Shown one piece after another: positions 7,059-15,258 of a DNA stretch of 22,465 nt; positions within the stretch are counted from its first letter, which is position 1, and each line of letters begins with the position of its first letter. The translations under genes and the position numbers were made by a program. The notes beneath the pieces were generated by a model that was given only the letters and a program-made list of their open reading frames with translations, ran no database searches and was not told where the DNA came from. Origin of the DNA: DASZHJ01 sp035938015 (lineage in GTDB: Bacteria > Pseudomonadota > Alphaproteobacteria > ATCC43930 > CGMCC-115725). The stretch is taken from NCBI GenBank assembly GCA_035938015.1, contig DASZHJ010000259.1, positions 1-22,465 of the forward strand. Reading direction: 5' to 3'.

Positions 7059-7577
7059 ATGGCCAAACTCAGGATATTCGCTTCCCTCATGGGTATGATT
7101 GCACTGGCCGCGGCGGCCCGCGCCGACGACATCCTCAAGCTGGAGAACGAGACCCAACGCTATCGTCTCGTCCTGCAGATTGGCTCTGCCGAGACGATGT
7201 ACACGGCGGCAGAAGCGAAGGCGAAACACCCGACTTCCGGCGAGATCATGCTGAGCGGGAAGATGGCGGGGATGCCGGCCATGGGTCACACCATGCCGAG
7301 CACGATGCCGGTGCCGCAGGCGCGGCACGTCGAGCTCCACGTCTATGCAAGGGACACCGGCAAGCCCGTGGCGGACGCGAGCGTCAGCATCACGCTGACC
7401 GGTACCGACAAGAAGCGCCACGCTGTGCCGATAGCCCGCATGTACGGTGTGGCGGAGGGACTCGACGACGTTCACTTCGGCAACAACATGACAATCTCCG
7501 CCGGCTCCTATGCCGTGGATGCGACCGTCAACGGCGAGGCCGCGCATTTCGCCGTGACGGTCCCACCGGGATCTTGA
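7059..7577 (+). CDS. Secreted periplasmic protein with a Met/His-rich segment
   Basis: The 172-aa product has a signal peptide (MAKLRIFASLMGMIALAAAARA, probable cleavage after Ala22). The mature part begins with a charged stretch and carries a Met/His-rich segment at about residues 62-90 (EIMLSGKMAGMPAMGHTMPS and beyond, with Met64, 69, 72, 75, 79, 83 and His77, His90). A beta-rich domain follows: HVELHVYARDTGKPVADASVSITLTG, then NNMTISAGSYAVDATVNGEAAHFAVTV, which looks immunoglobulin-like as in YtkA-type or iron/copper periplasmic proteins. Methionine and histidine clusters in the periplasm often bind copper or silver, so metal handling is a guess. ATG 7059 follows GGGAGG at 8 nt. The cupin gene follows after 10 nt, so the two are likely co-transcribed. 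I do not recognise a named family. Confidence 0.82.
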   Translation: MAKLRIFASLMGMIALAAAARADDILKLENETQRYRLVLQIGSAETMYTAAEAKAKHPTSGEIMLSGKMAGMPAMGHTMPSTMPVPQARHVELHVYARDTGKPVADASVSITLTGTDKKRHAVPIARMYGVAEGLDDVHFGNNMTISAGSYAVDATVNGEAAHFAVTVPPGS

Positions 7578-7587
7578 GGAGTTCGCC

Positions 7588-7923
7588 ATGAAGCTCATGA
7601 AGATGGCCGAGGCGATCACCGACTGGTCGTGCCTTCCCGCCACCGCGGTTCCCGGAGCATCCGGTGCCGCGCAGGCGCGGGCGCGTCAGCTCGGGGATAT
7701 TCAGCTCAGGCTCGTCGACTATGGAACCGGCTACCTCGCCGATCACTGGTGCTCGAAGGGTCACATCATCTACGTGATCGCTGGCGCCCTCGCGATCGAG
7801 CATCAAGACGGCACGCCCGCATGCCTGCTCACGTCAGGCATGAGTTGGCATGTGGCGGACGGCGAGGATCCAGCTCATCGCGTCCGGTCGGAGACGGGGG
7901 CGAGGGTCTTCATCGTGGATTGA
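7588..7923 (+). CDS. Small cupin-fold protein (DHCW-motif cupin family)
   Basis: The 111-aa product is a single small beta-barrel. The segment ADHWCSKGHIIYVIAGALAIE (51-71) is the hallmark of the family annotated as 'DHCW motif cupin fold protein', and GMSWHVADGEDPAHRV near 84-99 completes the second half of the barrel. His53, His59, His88 and His97 are candidate metal ligands; I infer this from positions and not from a structure. Function of the family is unknown. The start at 7588 has GAGGAG about 8 nt upstream. The gene lies 10 nt after the Met/His-rich periplasmic protein and ends 2 nt before the convergent ICMT-like gene. No signal peptide is present, so it should act in the cytoplasm, unlike its neighbour. 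Confidence 0.83.
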   Translation: MKLMKMAEAITDWSCLPATAVPGASGAAQARARQLGDIQLRLVDYGTGYLADHWCSKGHIIYVIAGALAIEHQDGTPACLLTSGMSWHVADGEDPAHRVRSETGARVFIVD

Positions 7924-7925
7924 GC

Positions 7926-8588
7926 TCAATAGAGGCCGGGAATCAGCCGCGATGTACGGGCACGATAGGCCTCGTACTCCGCGCCGAACTGCGAGCCGAG
8001 CAGCGCCTCCTCCGCGCGGATGCGAGCGAGGACTATCGGCAAGAGGAGCGCTGTGATCACAACGCCGAGGCCCGAGCGAAAGGCCAGGGCCCAGCCCAGC
8101 GAGTTCGTGAGCAAACCGAGATAGCTGGGGTGGCGGATCACGGAATAGATGCCGGTTGTGAGCAGAGTGTGACCCGGCTGGATTGCGACCAGGCCGCTGA
8201 AGCGGCGACCGAGCAAAAAGACCGGCCAGATCCGTAGCGCGCCGCCGATCGCAAACAGGAGCACGCCGAGCCAGCGGGTGCTATCGCCGTCAATGGTCCA
8301 GAAATCCAGCCGATCCGCGTAAGCCGGCAGAAAGCCGTTGAGCAAGCCGAGGAGCGCGAAGGCCGTGATAACCCAGCGATTGCTGCGATCCTCGCGCACT
8401 CCCGGGCTCAGGCTGCCGCCAGCGAACAGCGAGACGCCGGCCAACGCGGCCATTGCCACCCCGAGTGCGACCAGAGCCGGATGCGAAAAGAAGGCCGCAA
8501 GGCCACCCCAGCCCAGGATTGCGAGGCCGAAATAGGCGGCACTCCCGACAATCACCAGGATGATCCGGGGAAATACGGCCATCGCCAC
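7926..8588 (-). CDS. ICMT-like integral membrane methyltransferase family protein
   Basis: The 220-aa protein is mostly membrane-embedded: about five to six hydrophobic segments, near residues 7-30, 36-57, 71-88, 106-126, 143-170 and 173-190. The C-terminal half carries the signature of the isoprenylcysteine carboxyl methyltransferase / phospholipid methyltransferase family: GHTLLTTGIYSVIRHPSYLGLL (139-160) and EEALLGSQFGAEYEAYRARTSRLIPGLY (193-220). In bacteria the substrates of these proteins are mostly unknown; S-adenosylmethionine is the expected donor. The start may be GTG 8588, with GAGGAG 4 nt before it, or ATG 8582. It follows modC with 1 nt between the stop and the GTG, so it is probably translated from the same message as metC-modB-modC. 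Confidence 0.85.
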   Translation of the reverse strand: MAMAVFPRIILVIVGSAAYFGLAILGWGGLAAFFSHPALVALGVAMAALAGVSLFAGGSLSPGVREDRSNRWVITAFALLGLLNGFLPAYADRLDFWTIDGDSTRWLGVLLFAIGGALRIWPVFLLGRRFSGLVAIQPGHTLLTTGIYSVIRHPSYLGLLTNSLGWALAFRSGLGVVITALLLPIVLARIRAEEALLGSQFGAEYEAYRARTSRLIPGLY

Positions 8589-8589
8589 C

Positions 8590-9717
8590 TCACTCCTCGA
8601 CTGCGGCCCGTGGACTGTAGGGGCTGAAGCTCTGGCGATCGAGCGCGACGGATTTTACCAAGGCGTGGAGCGACTTGCCGACCTCGAGCCGGAGGTCGTG
8701 GGTGGAGCGCCGCGTGATCCGCGCCCAGAGCACCACCGGACGATCGGGCTTGCCGATATCGACACGCACGTCGACCATCGGGCCCTGATCGGCGGCGATC
8801 TCGACCACCCGGCCCGCGAACACATTGAGGATTGAGAGACCCTGCGGGTGCTCGAGCGCCAATGCCACGTCGCGCGCACGGATGCGGGCGCGCACGGGCG
8901 TGCCCAAGGGCAGGCCCAGGTGCGGTACGCGTAGCCGACCTCCGGGAAACGACAGCTCGGTCAATCCGAAGACGAGATCGCTGCCGGCGACGCTGGCGCG
9001 GATCACGGCACCCGCCTCGAAACGCCCGGTGAGGGGGCGCAGATCGAGCCGGCTGGTGAGGTCCTCGACCGTACCCACTGCGGCCACCCGGCCCTCGGAC
9101 ATCAGCACCAGCGTGTCCGCAAGCCGCACAACCTCCTCCATGGCGTGACTGACATAGACGATCGGAATATGCAGGCGATCGCGCAGCTCTTCGATGAAGG
9201 GCAGGATCTCCGCGCGATGGGCGAGATCGAGCGAGGCGAGCGGCTCGTCCATCAGAAGGAGGCGCGGATCGGCGAGCAGCGCGCGGCCGATGGCGGCGCG
9301 CTGCTTCTCGCCGCCGGAGAGATCGTGCGGCCTGCGTCGGAGCAGGGGTTCCAGGCGCAGCAGCTCCACCACGGCCTCGAAGGAGAGCGTGGGATCTCGC
9401 GGCTGGCCGCGTGGCATGCCGTAGCCGAGATTGCCGCGCACTGAATAGTGCGGGAACAGGCGGCCTTCCTGGAAGACATAGCCGAGGCGGCGGCGCTCCG
9501 GCGGGCGGTCGATGCCATCGGCGGCGGAGAACAGAATCTCGTCGTCGATCGCGATGCGGCCGCGGTCGGGGCGGATCAAGCCCGCGAGTGCGTTGACGAG
9601 GGTGGTCTTGCCGGCACCGGAGCGGCCGAAGAGCGCCGTGATGCCAGTCGACGGTGCGGTGAATTGTGCGGCAAGCTCGAAGGCGCCAAGGCGCTTCTGG
9701 ACGTCGACTTCGATCAC
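8590..9717 (-). CDS. modC: Molybdate ABC transporter ATP-binding protein ModC
   Basis: The 375-aa ATPase powers molybdate (possibly tungstate) import with ModB. Walker A GRSGAGKTT (31-39), Q-loop region VFQEGRLFPH (81-90), ABC signature LSGGEKQR (133-140), Walker B LLLMDEP (153-159), D-loop SLD and the switch His191 are all present. QEGRLFPH is characteristic of ModC. The C-terminal 80 residues form a Mop/TOBE domain (VRARIRARDVALALEHPQGLSILN and following), which in ModC is the molybdate-sensing regulatory part. The start is GTG 9717, whose GTGA overlaps the modB stop by 4 nt, so translation is coupled. The order metC-modB-modC-ICMT is unusual, and no modA lies here. Confidence 0.95.
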   Translation of the reverse strand: MIEVDVQKRLGAFELAAQFTAPSTGITALFGRSGAGKTTLVNALAGLIRPDRGRIAIDDEILFSAADGIDRPPERRRLGYVFQEGRLFPHYSVRGNLGYGMPRGQPRDPTLSFEAVVELLRLEPLLRRRPHDLSGGEKQRAAIGRALLADPRLLLMDEPLASLDLAHRAEILPFIEELRDRLHIPIVYVSHAMEEVVRLADTLVLMSEGRVAAVGTVEDLTSRLDLRPLTGRFEAGAVIRASVAGSDLVFGLTELSFPGGRLRVPHLGLPLGTPVRARIRARDVALALEHPQGLSILNVFAGRVVEIAADQGPMVDVRVDIGKPDRPVVLWARITRRSTHDLRLEVGKSLHALVKSVALDRQSFSPYSPRAAVEE

Positions 9718-10409
9718 GCGGCGCTCCCGAGCCGACGCACGAGGCGGCGGGCCAGCAGCTCCGACGCGAGAAGCGCCGCGAGCGACAGGGCGATCGAGAT
9801 CACGGTGAGCCGCATCGCCGCGGCCTCTCCGCCGGGCTGTTGGATCAAGCTGAAGAAGGCGAGCGGCAGCGTCTGGGTCAGGCCCGGCAGGTTGGAGACG
9901 AAGCTGATGGTGGCGCCGAACTCACCGATGCTGCGCGCGAAGGCGAGGATGGCGCCGGCGAGCAAGCCGGGCGCGGTGAGCGGCAACGTCACGGTGAAGA
10001 ACACGCGGGTGCGGCTAGCTCCGAGCGTGAGAGCGGCCGCCTCCAGGCGTCGGTCCACCGTCTCCAGAGAAAGCCGGATCGCGCGCACCAGCAGCGGAAA
10101 CGCCATCACGGCGGAGGCGAGCGCCGCGCCTTTCCAATCGAAGGCGAGCCTGATGCCGAGCGTGTCGAAGAGCCAGGCGCCCACCACGCCGCGTCGGCCG
10201 AACAGGGTCAGCAGGGCATAGCCGACCACCACCGGAGGCAGCACCAGCGGCAGGTGGATGATGACATCCACCAGCGTCTTGCCGTGAAATCGGCCGCGCG
10301 CCAGCAGCCACGCGGCGGCCAAGCCGAACGGCAGGCTGCAGAGCATGCTCGCGATGCCCACGCGCAGGCTGAGCTCAAGCGCGCTCAGCTCGAAGGGCGT
10401 GAGCGACAT
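9714..10409 (-). CDS. modB: Molybdate ABC transporter permease ModB
   Basis: This 231-aa inner-membrane permease has five hydrophobic segments and the conserved EAA loop LEAAALTLGASRTRVFFTVTLPL (about 132-154), followed by AFARSIGEFGATISFVSNLPG, a typical ModB stretch. The expected length for ModB is 220-235 aa. It starts at ATG 10409, 10 nt after the metC-like stop, and overlaps modC by 4 nt. In most genomes modA, the periplasmic binding protein, comes directly before modB. Here that place is taken by the metC-like gene. The permease must therefore work with a ModA encoded elsewhere, or the system is partial. Confidence 0.94.
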   Translation of the reverse strand: MSLTPFELSALELSLRVGIASMLCSLPFGLAAAWLLARGRFHGKTLVDVIIHLPLVLPPVVVGYALLTLFGRRGVVGAWLFDTLGIRLAFDWKGAALASAVMAFPLLVRAIRLSLETVDRRLEAAALTLGASRTRVFFTVTLPLTAPGLLAGAILAFARSIGEFGATISFVSNLPGLTQTLPLAFFSLIQQPGGEAAAMRLTVISIALSLAALLASELLARRLVRRLGSAA

Positions 10410-10419
10410 CGACCGTGGA

Positions 10420-11607
10420 TCAGCGCGCGGCGTTCAGCCGCGCGAAGCCGCGCTCGAGATCGTTGATGAGATCGCCGAGATCCTCGAGGCCGGCGTGGAG
10501 CCGGAGCGTCGGACCGCTCTCCCAGCTCTTGGCCGTTCGCATACGCTCGGGATGGGTCGGCAGGATCAAACTCTCGTAGCCGCCCCAGCTCGCGCCCATG
10601 CCGAAGAGCTCCATGCCGTCGAGCATGGCGCCCAGCGCGGACCTCGGGATGTCCTTGCGCAAGACCACTCCGAACAGACCCGAGGATCCCGTGAAGTCGC
10701 GGCGCCAGAACTCGTGGCCGGGATGGCCGGGGAGAGCCGGATGCAGCACGCGCTCGACCTCGGGTCGCTTCTCGAGCCAGCGCGCGAGCGCGAGCGCCTG
10801 CTGCTCCTGGTGGCGCATCCGCACGCCCGCGGTGCGCAGGCCGCGCAACGCCAGATAGACGTCATCGGGGGCCGCGTGATAGCCGAGCTCGGCCGCGGAT
10901 TGCCGGACCTTCGCGAAGCTTGCCTCGGTACAAACGGTGAATCCCATCATCACGTCGGAGTGGCCGACGATGTATTTGGTGCCGGCGATGATGGATACGT
11001 CGACGCCGAACTTGAGAGGCTGATAGAAGAGCGGGGAGGCCCAGGTATTGTCGAGCATAGTCGCGATCCCCCGCGCCGTCGCCACGCCGACGATGGCGGG
11101 CACGTCTTGCACCTCGAAGGTGATGGAGCCCGGGCTCTCCAAATAGATCACCTTGGTGTTGTCGCGTACCAGCGCCGCGACGCCGGAGCCGATCATCGGG
11201 TCGTAGAAAGTCGTCTCGACGCCGAACCGCTTGAGGAAACCGCTGCAGAAGGCGCGCACGGGACCATAGACCGTGTCGACCACGAGCACATGGTCGCCGG
11301 TGGTGACGAAGGCAAGCAGCGCCGCGTAGCAGGCGGCCGCGCCCGAGCAATAGGCGATCGCGCGCTCACCGCCCTCGAGGGCCGCCACCGAGTCCTCGAG
11401 CGCGAACGTCGTCGGCGTGCCGTAGCGGCCGTAGCTCACGACGCCCTTCTGGAAGCGTCGCTGCTGACTCTCCTCCAGATGCGCGACCGTCGGATGCAGA
11501 ATGGTCGAGGCGTGATAGACGGGTGGGTTCACCACTCCGAAGTTCGCATGGGGATTGCTCCCGGCATGGGTAAGAAGCGTATCCGGTTTTTTGGAATTGA
11601 TCGCCAT
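10420..11607 (-). CDS. metC: Cystathionine beta-lyase (PLP-dependent Cys/Met metabolism enzyme)
   Basis: The 395-aa enzyme belongs to the Cys/Met-metabolism PLP family. Its pieces are VVNPPVYHAST (25-35), SYGRYGTPTTFALE (58-71, with the phosphate-contacting Tyr-Gly-Arg), YCSGAAACYAALLAF (86-100), MLDNTWASPL (184-193, with the pyridine-contacting Asp186), AGTKYIVGHSDVMMG (208-222, Lys211 as the PLP-binding lysine) and the late GASWGGYESLILP. The WGGYESL and VYGPVR features match bacterial cystathionine beta-lyases, which cleave cystathionine to homocysteine, pyruvate and ammonia; beta-elimination of cystine or cysteine is a common side activity. The ATG at 11607 lacks a clear ribosome-binding site. 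Divergent from aapJ and first gene of the minus-strand string with modBC. Confidence 0.92.
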   Translation of the reverse strand: MAINSKKPDTLLTHAGSNPHANFGVVNPPVYHASTILHPTVAHLEESQQRRFQKGVVSYGRYGTPTTFALEDSVAALEGGERAIAYCSGAAACYAALLAFVTTGDHVLVVDTVYGPVRAFCSGFLKRFGVETTFYDPMIGSGVAALVRDNTKVIYLESPGSITFEVQDVPAIVGVATARGIATMLDNTWASPLFYQPLKFGVDVSIIAGTKYIVGHSDVMMGFTVCTEASFAKVRQSAAELGYHAAPDDVYLALRGLRTAGVRMRHQEQQALALARWLEKRPEVERVLHPALPGHPGHEFWRRDFTGSSGLFGVVLRKDIPRSALGAMLDGMELFGMGASWGGYESLILPTHPERMRTAKSWESGPTLRLHAGLEDLGDLINDLERGFARLNAAR

Positions 11608-11828
11608 GATGAACCGTCGGGGACTGGGGGAGGGGCCCGCATCTTGCCGCGCGCGGGCGCAGGCGCAAAGCCCGATGTACCGAGCCTCGCCTGACCCGGA
11701 GGGGAGGCGCCCGGCATTGCGGCTCGATCGGCTGGCGTGTTAGCGTCCGGCAAATTTCAGATCGACGCGGCTTCAAAGCGGCGCTGATACTGATGGGGAC
11801 CTGCTCAATGCAAACGGAGGCCTTTCGA
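11608..11828. promoter_or_regulatory. Divergent spacer between metC and aapJ
   Basis: About 220 nt separate the two divergent starts and must carry both promoters. The aapJ ribosome-binding site CGGAGG lies 8 nt before its ATG. I see no convincing -35/-10 pair and no sigma-54 GG-N10-GC element, and no strong hairpin. Confidence 0.4.
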
Positions 11829-12848
11829 ATGAAATCTCTCAATTTGTTGGGTGCGGCGCTTGTTGTCGTGCTCGGGGCAACGCCGGCGTTCGCCGGTCCT
11901 ACGCTGGACAAGATCAAGGCGGCAGGCGTGGTCACCTGCGGCGTATCGACGGGACTTGCGGGCTTCTCCATGGCGGACCAGCAGGGGAGCTACACGGGTC
12001 TCGACGTCGACACTTGCCGCGCGATCGCTGCCGCCGTGCTCGGCGATGCCAAGAAGGTGAAGTTCGTGCCGACCTCGGCACAGCAGCGCTTCACCGCCTT
12101 GCAGTCAGGCGAGATCGACATTCTCTCTCGCAACACCACCGAGACTCTGGCGCGGGAAGCCGATCTCGGCTTCAACTTCGCACCGGTCACCTACTATGAC
12201 GGTCAGGGCTTCATGGTTGCCAAGAAGCTCGGCGTGAAGAGCGCCAAGGAGCTCGGCGGGGCCACCGTCTGCGTGCAGCCCGGCACCACGACCGAGCTCA
12301 ATCTCGCGGACTATTTCCGTACCAACAAGCTGGAGTTCAAACCGCTGGTCATCGAGAAGCTCGACGAGGTCGAGAACGCGTTCTTCTCGGGTCGCTGCGA
12401 CGCCTATACGACCGACCGGTCGGGTCTCGCCGCGACCCGCATCTCCAAGGCGCCCAGCCCGGACGATTACATGATCCTGCCCGAGGTGATCTCGAAGGAG
12501 CCGCTCGCTCCGGCGGTGCGCACGGGCGATGACGAGTGGCTGCACATCGTGAAGTGGGTGGTCTACGCGCTGATCGATGCAGAGGAGAAAGGCGTTAGCT
12601 CCAAGAACGTCGATCAGATGCTGACCAGCGACGATCCCGAGGTGAAGCGCATGTTGGGAGCGACGCCCGGCATGGGCAAGTCACTCCATCTCGACGAGAA
12701 GTGGGCCTACAACGCGGTGAAGCAGGTCGGCAATTACAGCGAGATCTTTGATCGCAATGTCGGCAAGGATTCGCCACTCAAGCTCGATCGCGGCGTCAAT
12801 GCGCTCTGGTCGAATGAAGGGCTGATGTACGCGATGCCGATCCGCTAA
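11829..12848 (+). CDS. aapJ: General L-amino acid ABC transporter, periplasmic binding protein AapJ
   Basis: The 339-aa protein has a signal peptide (MKSLNLLGAALVVVLGATPAFA, cleavage after Ala22), then LDKIKAAGVVTCGVSTGLAGFS at the start of the mature domain and QGSYTGLDVDTCRAIAAAVLGD, LQSGEIDILSRNTTETLARE, and FNFAPVTYYDGQGFMVAK. These are typical of AapJ/BztA proteins of solute-binding family 3. It captures L-amino acids with wide specificity, mainly glutamate, aspartate, glutamine and others. The chosen ATG 11829 follows CGGAGG by 8 nt and starts directly with the signal peptide; an in-frame ATG at 11793 has no such site. It is followed by a 94-nt spacer with a strong hairpin, then aapQ. 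Confidence 0.95.
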   Translation: MKSLNLLGAALVVVLGATPAFAGPTLDKIKAAGVVTCGVSTGLAGFSMADQQGSYTGLDVDTCRAIAAAVLGDAKKVKFVPTSAQQRFTALQSGEIDILSRNTTETLAREADLGFNFAPVTYYDGQGFMVAKKLGVKSAKELGGATVCVQPGTTTELNLADYFRTNKLEFKPLVIEKLDEVENAFFSGRCDAYTTDRSGLAATRISKAPSPDDYMILPEVISKEPLAPAVRTGDDEWLHIVKWVVYALIDAEEKGVSSKNVDQMLTSDDPEVKRMLGATPGMGKSLHLDEKWAYNAVKQVGNYSEIFDRNVGKDSPLKLDRGVNALWSNEGLMYAMPIR

Positions 12849-12856
12849 GGAGAGGA

Positions 12857-12890
12857 CAGATCGCCCCGGCACGCAGTCCGGGGCGATCTG
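12857..12890 (+). ncRNA. Strong intercistronic hairpin between aapJ and aapQ
   Basis: The arms 12857-12869 and 12878-12890 are perfect 13-bp complements (CAGATCGCCCCGG / CCGGGGCGATCTG) around the 8-nt loop CACGCAGT. It starts 9 nt after the aapJ stop. No U-run follows, so it is not a rho-independent terminator. In ABC-importer operons such a stem after the binding-protein gene typically protects the upstream message from 3' exonucleases and sets a high ratio of binding protein to permease. The fold is seen in the sequence; the function is inference. Confidence 0.75.
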
Positions 12891-12942
12891 GACTTCGCGA
12901 TGCGTTGGTCATTCCGTCATAGGCCGTCAGGGGGACCGCGCC

Positions 12943-14133
12943 ATGGCCGTTGACACTCAGGGCTCGATCGGCGCCGCAATGAGCAGCAGCTGGTGGCGCG
13001 AGGAGCGATTCCGCTATTGGGCTTATCAGGTTGCGGCGGTTGCGGTCACCGCGGCCGTCGTCGGCTACTTTTGGCACAACGCCGCCGTCAACATGGCGCG
13101 GCAAGGCATAGCTGCGGGCTTTGGTTTCCTCAATCGCGAGGCCGGGTTCGAGATCAGCTTGAGCCTGATACGGTACACGCCCGCGGACACCTATGGCCGC
13201 GCGCTGCTGGTGGGCTTGTTGAACACCCTCATGGTGTCGGCAATCGGCTGCGTGCTGACCACCATCTTCGGCGTCTTGCTCGGCATTGCACGGCTCTCGA
13301 GCAATTGGCTGCTGCGGCAAGTCGCGCTCTGGTACATCGAGATCTTCCGCAATACGCCGCTGCTCCTGCAGCTCGTGGTGTGGTGGGACCTGCTGCGCTT
13401 CGGGGCGCCCGGACCTAGGCAGGCATTGACGCTCCTGCCCAACGTTTACGTCTCCAATCGCGGTCTCGCCTTCCCCGTACCCATCTGGCACCAGACTTAT
13501 GTCTGGATGCTGGCGGCCATGCTCGCGGGCATACTTGTCACGATATGGGTGGCGCGATGGGCGCGGCGCCGCCAGGAGCGCACCGGCGAGCAGTTCCACA
13601 CGATCCTTGTGGGCTCGGCCCTCGTGATCGTGCCGGCCCTGGTGGTATTCCTCATCGCGGGCGCGCCGCTCGAGTTGGACAAGCCCGCGCTTGCCGGGTT
13701 CAATTTCCAGGGCGGCACCATCATCTCGCCGGAGTTCGCAGCCCTGCTGTTCGGGCTGGTCGCGAACACCTCCGCCTTCGTGGCGGAGATCGTTCGGAGC
13801 GGCATCCAAGCCGTGAGTTGGGGTCAGACCGAGGCCGCGGGCGCGCTCGGGCTGCGGCAAGGACAGGTGCTGCGCCTGGTCGTGCTGCCACAGGCGGTCC
13901 GCGTCATCATTCCGCCGATGACGAGCGAGTATCTGAGCTTGACCAAGAACAGCTCGCTGGCGGTCGCCATCGGCTTTGCCGATTTCGTCTCGGTCGCCAA
14001 CACCGAGATGAACCAGACTGGGCAGGCAATCGAGGTGATCACGATCCTGATGGCGGTCTATCTCGCCATCAGCCTCACCATTTCGGCATCCATGAACCTG
14101 TACAATCGATACATGGCTTTGGTGGAGCGCTGA
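12943..14133 (+). CDS. aapQ: General L-amino acid ABC transporter permease AapQ
   Basis: This 396-aa inner-membrane permease belongs to the HisM/GlnP-type family. The first membrane segment lies near residues 26-45, after RFRYWAYQ. The polar-amino-acid permease region follows GRALLVGLLNTLMVSAIGCVL and IEIFRNTPLLLQLVVWWDLL, a signature of AapQ/BztB. The EAA loop reads EAAGALGLRQGQVLRLVVLPQAVR, then IIPPMTSEYLSLTKNSSLAVAIGFADFVSV. The length agrees with the 395-400 aa of AapQ. ATG 12943 has AGGGGGA 7 nt upstream. It pairs with AapM, whose start lies 3 nt past its stop, to form the heterodimeric channel. Confidence 0.95.
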   Translation: MAVDTQGSIGAAMSSSWWREERFRYWAYQVAAVAVTAAVVGYFWHNAAVNMARQGIAAGFGFLNREAGFEISLSLIRYTPADTYGRALLVGLLNTLMVSAIGCVLTTIFGVLLGIARLSSNWLLRQVALWYIEIFRNTPLLLQLVVWWDLLRFGAPGPRQALTLLPNVYVSNRGLAFPVPIWHQTYVWMLAAMLAGILVTIWVARWARRRQERTGEQFHTILVGSALVIVPALVVFLIAGAPLELDKPALAGFNFQGGTIISPEFAALLFGLVANTSAFVAEIVRSGIQAVSWGQTEAAGALGLRQGQVLRLVVLPQAVRVIIPPMTSEYLSLTKNSSLAVAIGFADFVSVANTEMNQTGQAIEVITILMAVYLAISLTISASMNLYNRYMALVER

Positions 14134-14136
14134 GCC

Positions 14137-15255
14137 ATGACCGACATCACCCACGACGCCTCCACCGAGTTGCTCGAGCTTCGGCGCGGCGCTGTCGAGC
14201 GCGCCTGGGAGTGGGCGCGCGCCAATCTCTTCAACAGCGTGTTCAATAGCATCCTGACGCTGGTCATCGCTGCTCTCATAGCCCGAATGGCGATCCCGCT
14301 CTTCAACTGGGCGATCCTGGACGCCACCTTCTCGGCGCCGAACGACACCGCTTGCAAAGCGGCGGGCGGGGCGTGCTGGGCCTTTATCGCGGACTGGGGC
14401 AAGTTCCTGCTGTTCGGCCGCTTTCCCGAGGACCAGCGTTGGCGTCCGACGCTGGTGATCCTGATCTTCATCGCGATGATGATCGCGAGCTCTCAGGCGC
14501 GCCTCAGCGGCAAGGCCATGCTGGGAGTATGGGCGGGCGGCGTGGCGGTATGGGTTGCGCTGATGTTCGGTGGCTTTCTCGGCATGCCCTACGTCGAGAC
14601 AGAGCTTTGGAACGGCGTGCCGTTGAATCTTTTGCTCATGGTCGGCGGTTGCGGCTTCGCCTTCCCGGTCGCCATCCTCGCGGCGCTCGGCCGGCGCTCG
14701 CGCATGCCCGCCATTCGCTGGCTTTCCATTGCCTATATCGAGCTGATCCGCGGCGTGCCGCTGATCACCGTGCTTTTCATGGCGACCGTAATGGTGCCGC
14801 TCTTCCTGCCGACGGGCGTCACCATCGCGAAGCTCTGGCGCGCCGAAGTGGCGTTCACGCTGTTCTTCGGCGCCTACCTCGCGGAGGCGATCCGCGGCGG
14901 CCTCCAGGTCATCCCGCGCGGCCAGTACGAGGCCGCTGATGCGCTGGGGCTCGGCTATTGGCGCAAGACGTGGCTCATCATATTGCCGCAGGCGCTGTCG
15001 ATCTCGATCCCCTCGCTGGTCAACACCAGCATCAGCGCCCTCAAGGACACGGTGCTCATCACCGTCGTCGGCATCTTCGACGTGCTGGGCGACGTGAACA
15101 ACGCGATGAATGCGCCGGAGTGGCGCAGCGCCTATTGGGAAGGATACAGCTTCGTCGCGCTGCTGTTTTTTGCAGCTTGCTTTTACATGTCGCGCTACAG
15201 TCAGCGATTGGAGCGCAGTCTGAGCCGAGCGCGGCCGGGAGCCCGGAGGAGATAG
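14137..15255 (+). CDS. aapM: General L-amino acid ABC transporter permease AapM
   Basis: The 372-aa second permease has AapM/BztC hallmarks: an N-terminal segment ERAWEWARANLFNSVFNSILT, the paired Cys region ACKAAGGACWAFIADWGKFLLFGRFP, and the core YIELIRGVPLITVLFMATVMVPLFLP. The EAA loop reads YEAADALGLGYWRKTWLIILPQALSISIPSLVNTSISALKDTVLI. About eight membrane segments are visible. It starts 3 nt after aapQ stops and is followed 3 nt later by aapP, so the three are translated as one unit. The periplasmic loop with Cys-rich GGACW lies where other AapM proteins also carry the ACxxxxGACW pattern, and its meaning is unknown to me. Confidence 0.95.
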   Translation: MTDITHDASTELLELRRGAVERAWEWARANLFNSVFNSILTLVIAALIARMAIPLFNWAILDATFSAPNDTACKAAGGACWAFIADWGKFLLFGRFPEDQRWRPTLVILIFIAMMIASSQARLSGKAMLGVWAGGVAVWVALMFGGFLGMPYVETELWNGVPLNLLLMVGGCGFAFPVAILAALGRRSRMPAIRWLSIAYIELIRGVPLITVLFMATVMVPLFLPTGVTIAKLWRAEVAFTLFFGAYLAEAIRGGLQVIPRGQYEAADALGLGYWRKTWLIILPQALSISIPSLVNTSISALKDTVLITVVGIFDVLGDVNNAMNAPEWRSAYWEGYSFVALLFFAACFYMSRYSQRLERSLSRARPGARRR

Positions 15256-15258
15256 AGC

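Noticed and set aside
10345..11694. A 449-codon plus-strand frame opposite the metC-like gene
   Set aside because: The PLP lyase on the other strand is complete with its Lys211 and Asp186, while this frame is low-complexity Arg/Glu/His and has no ribosome-binding site.
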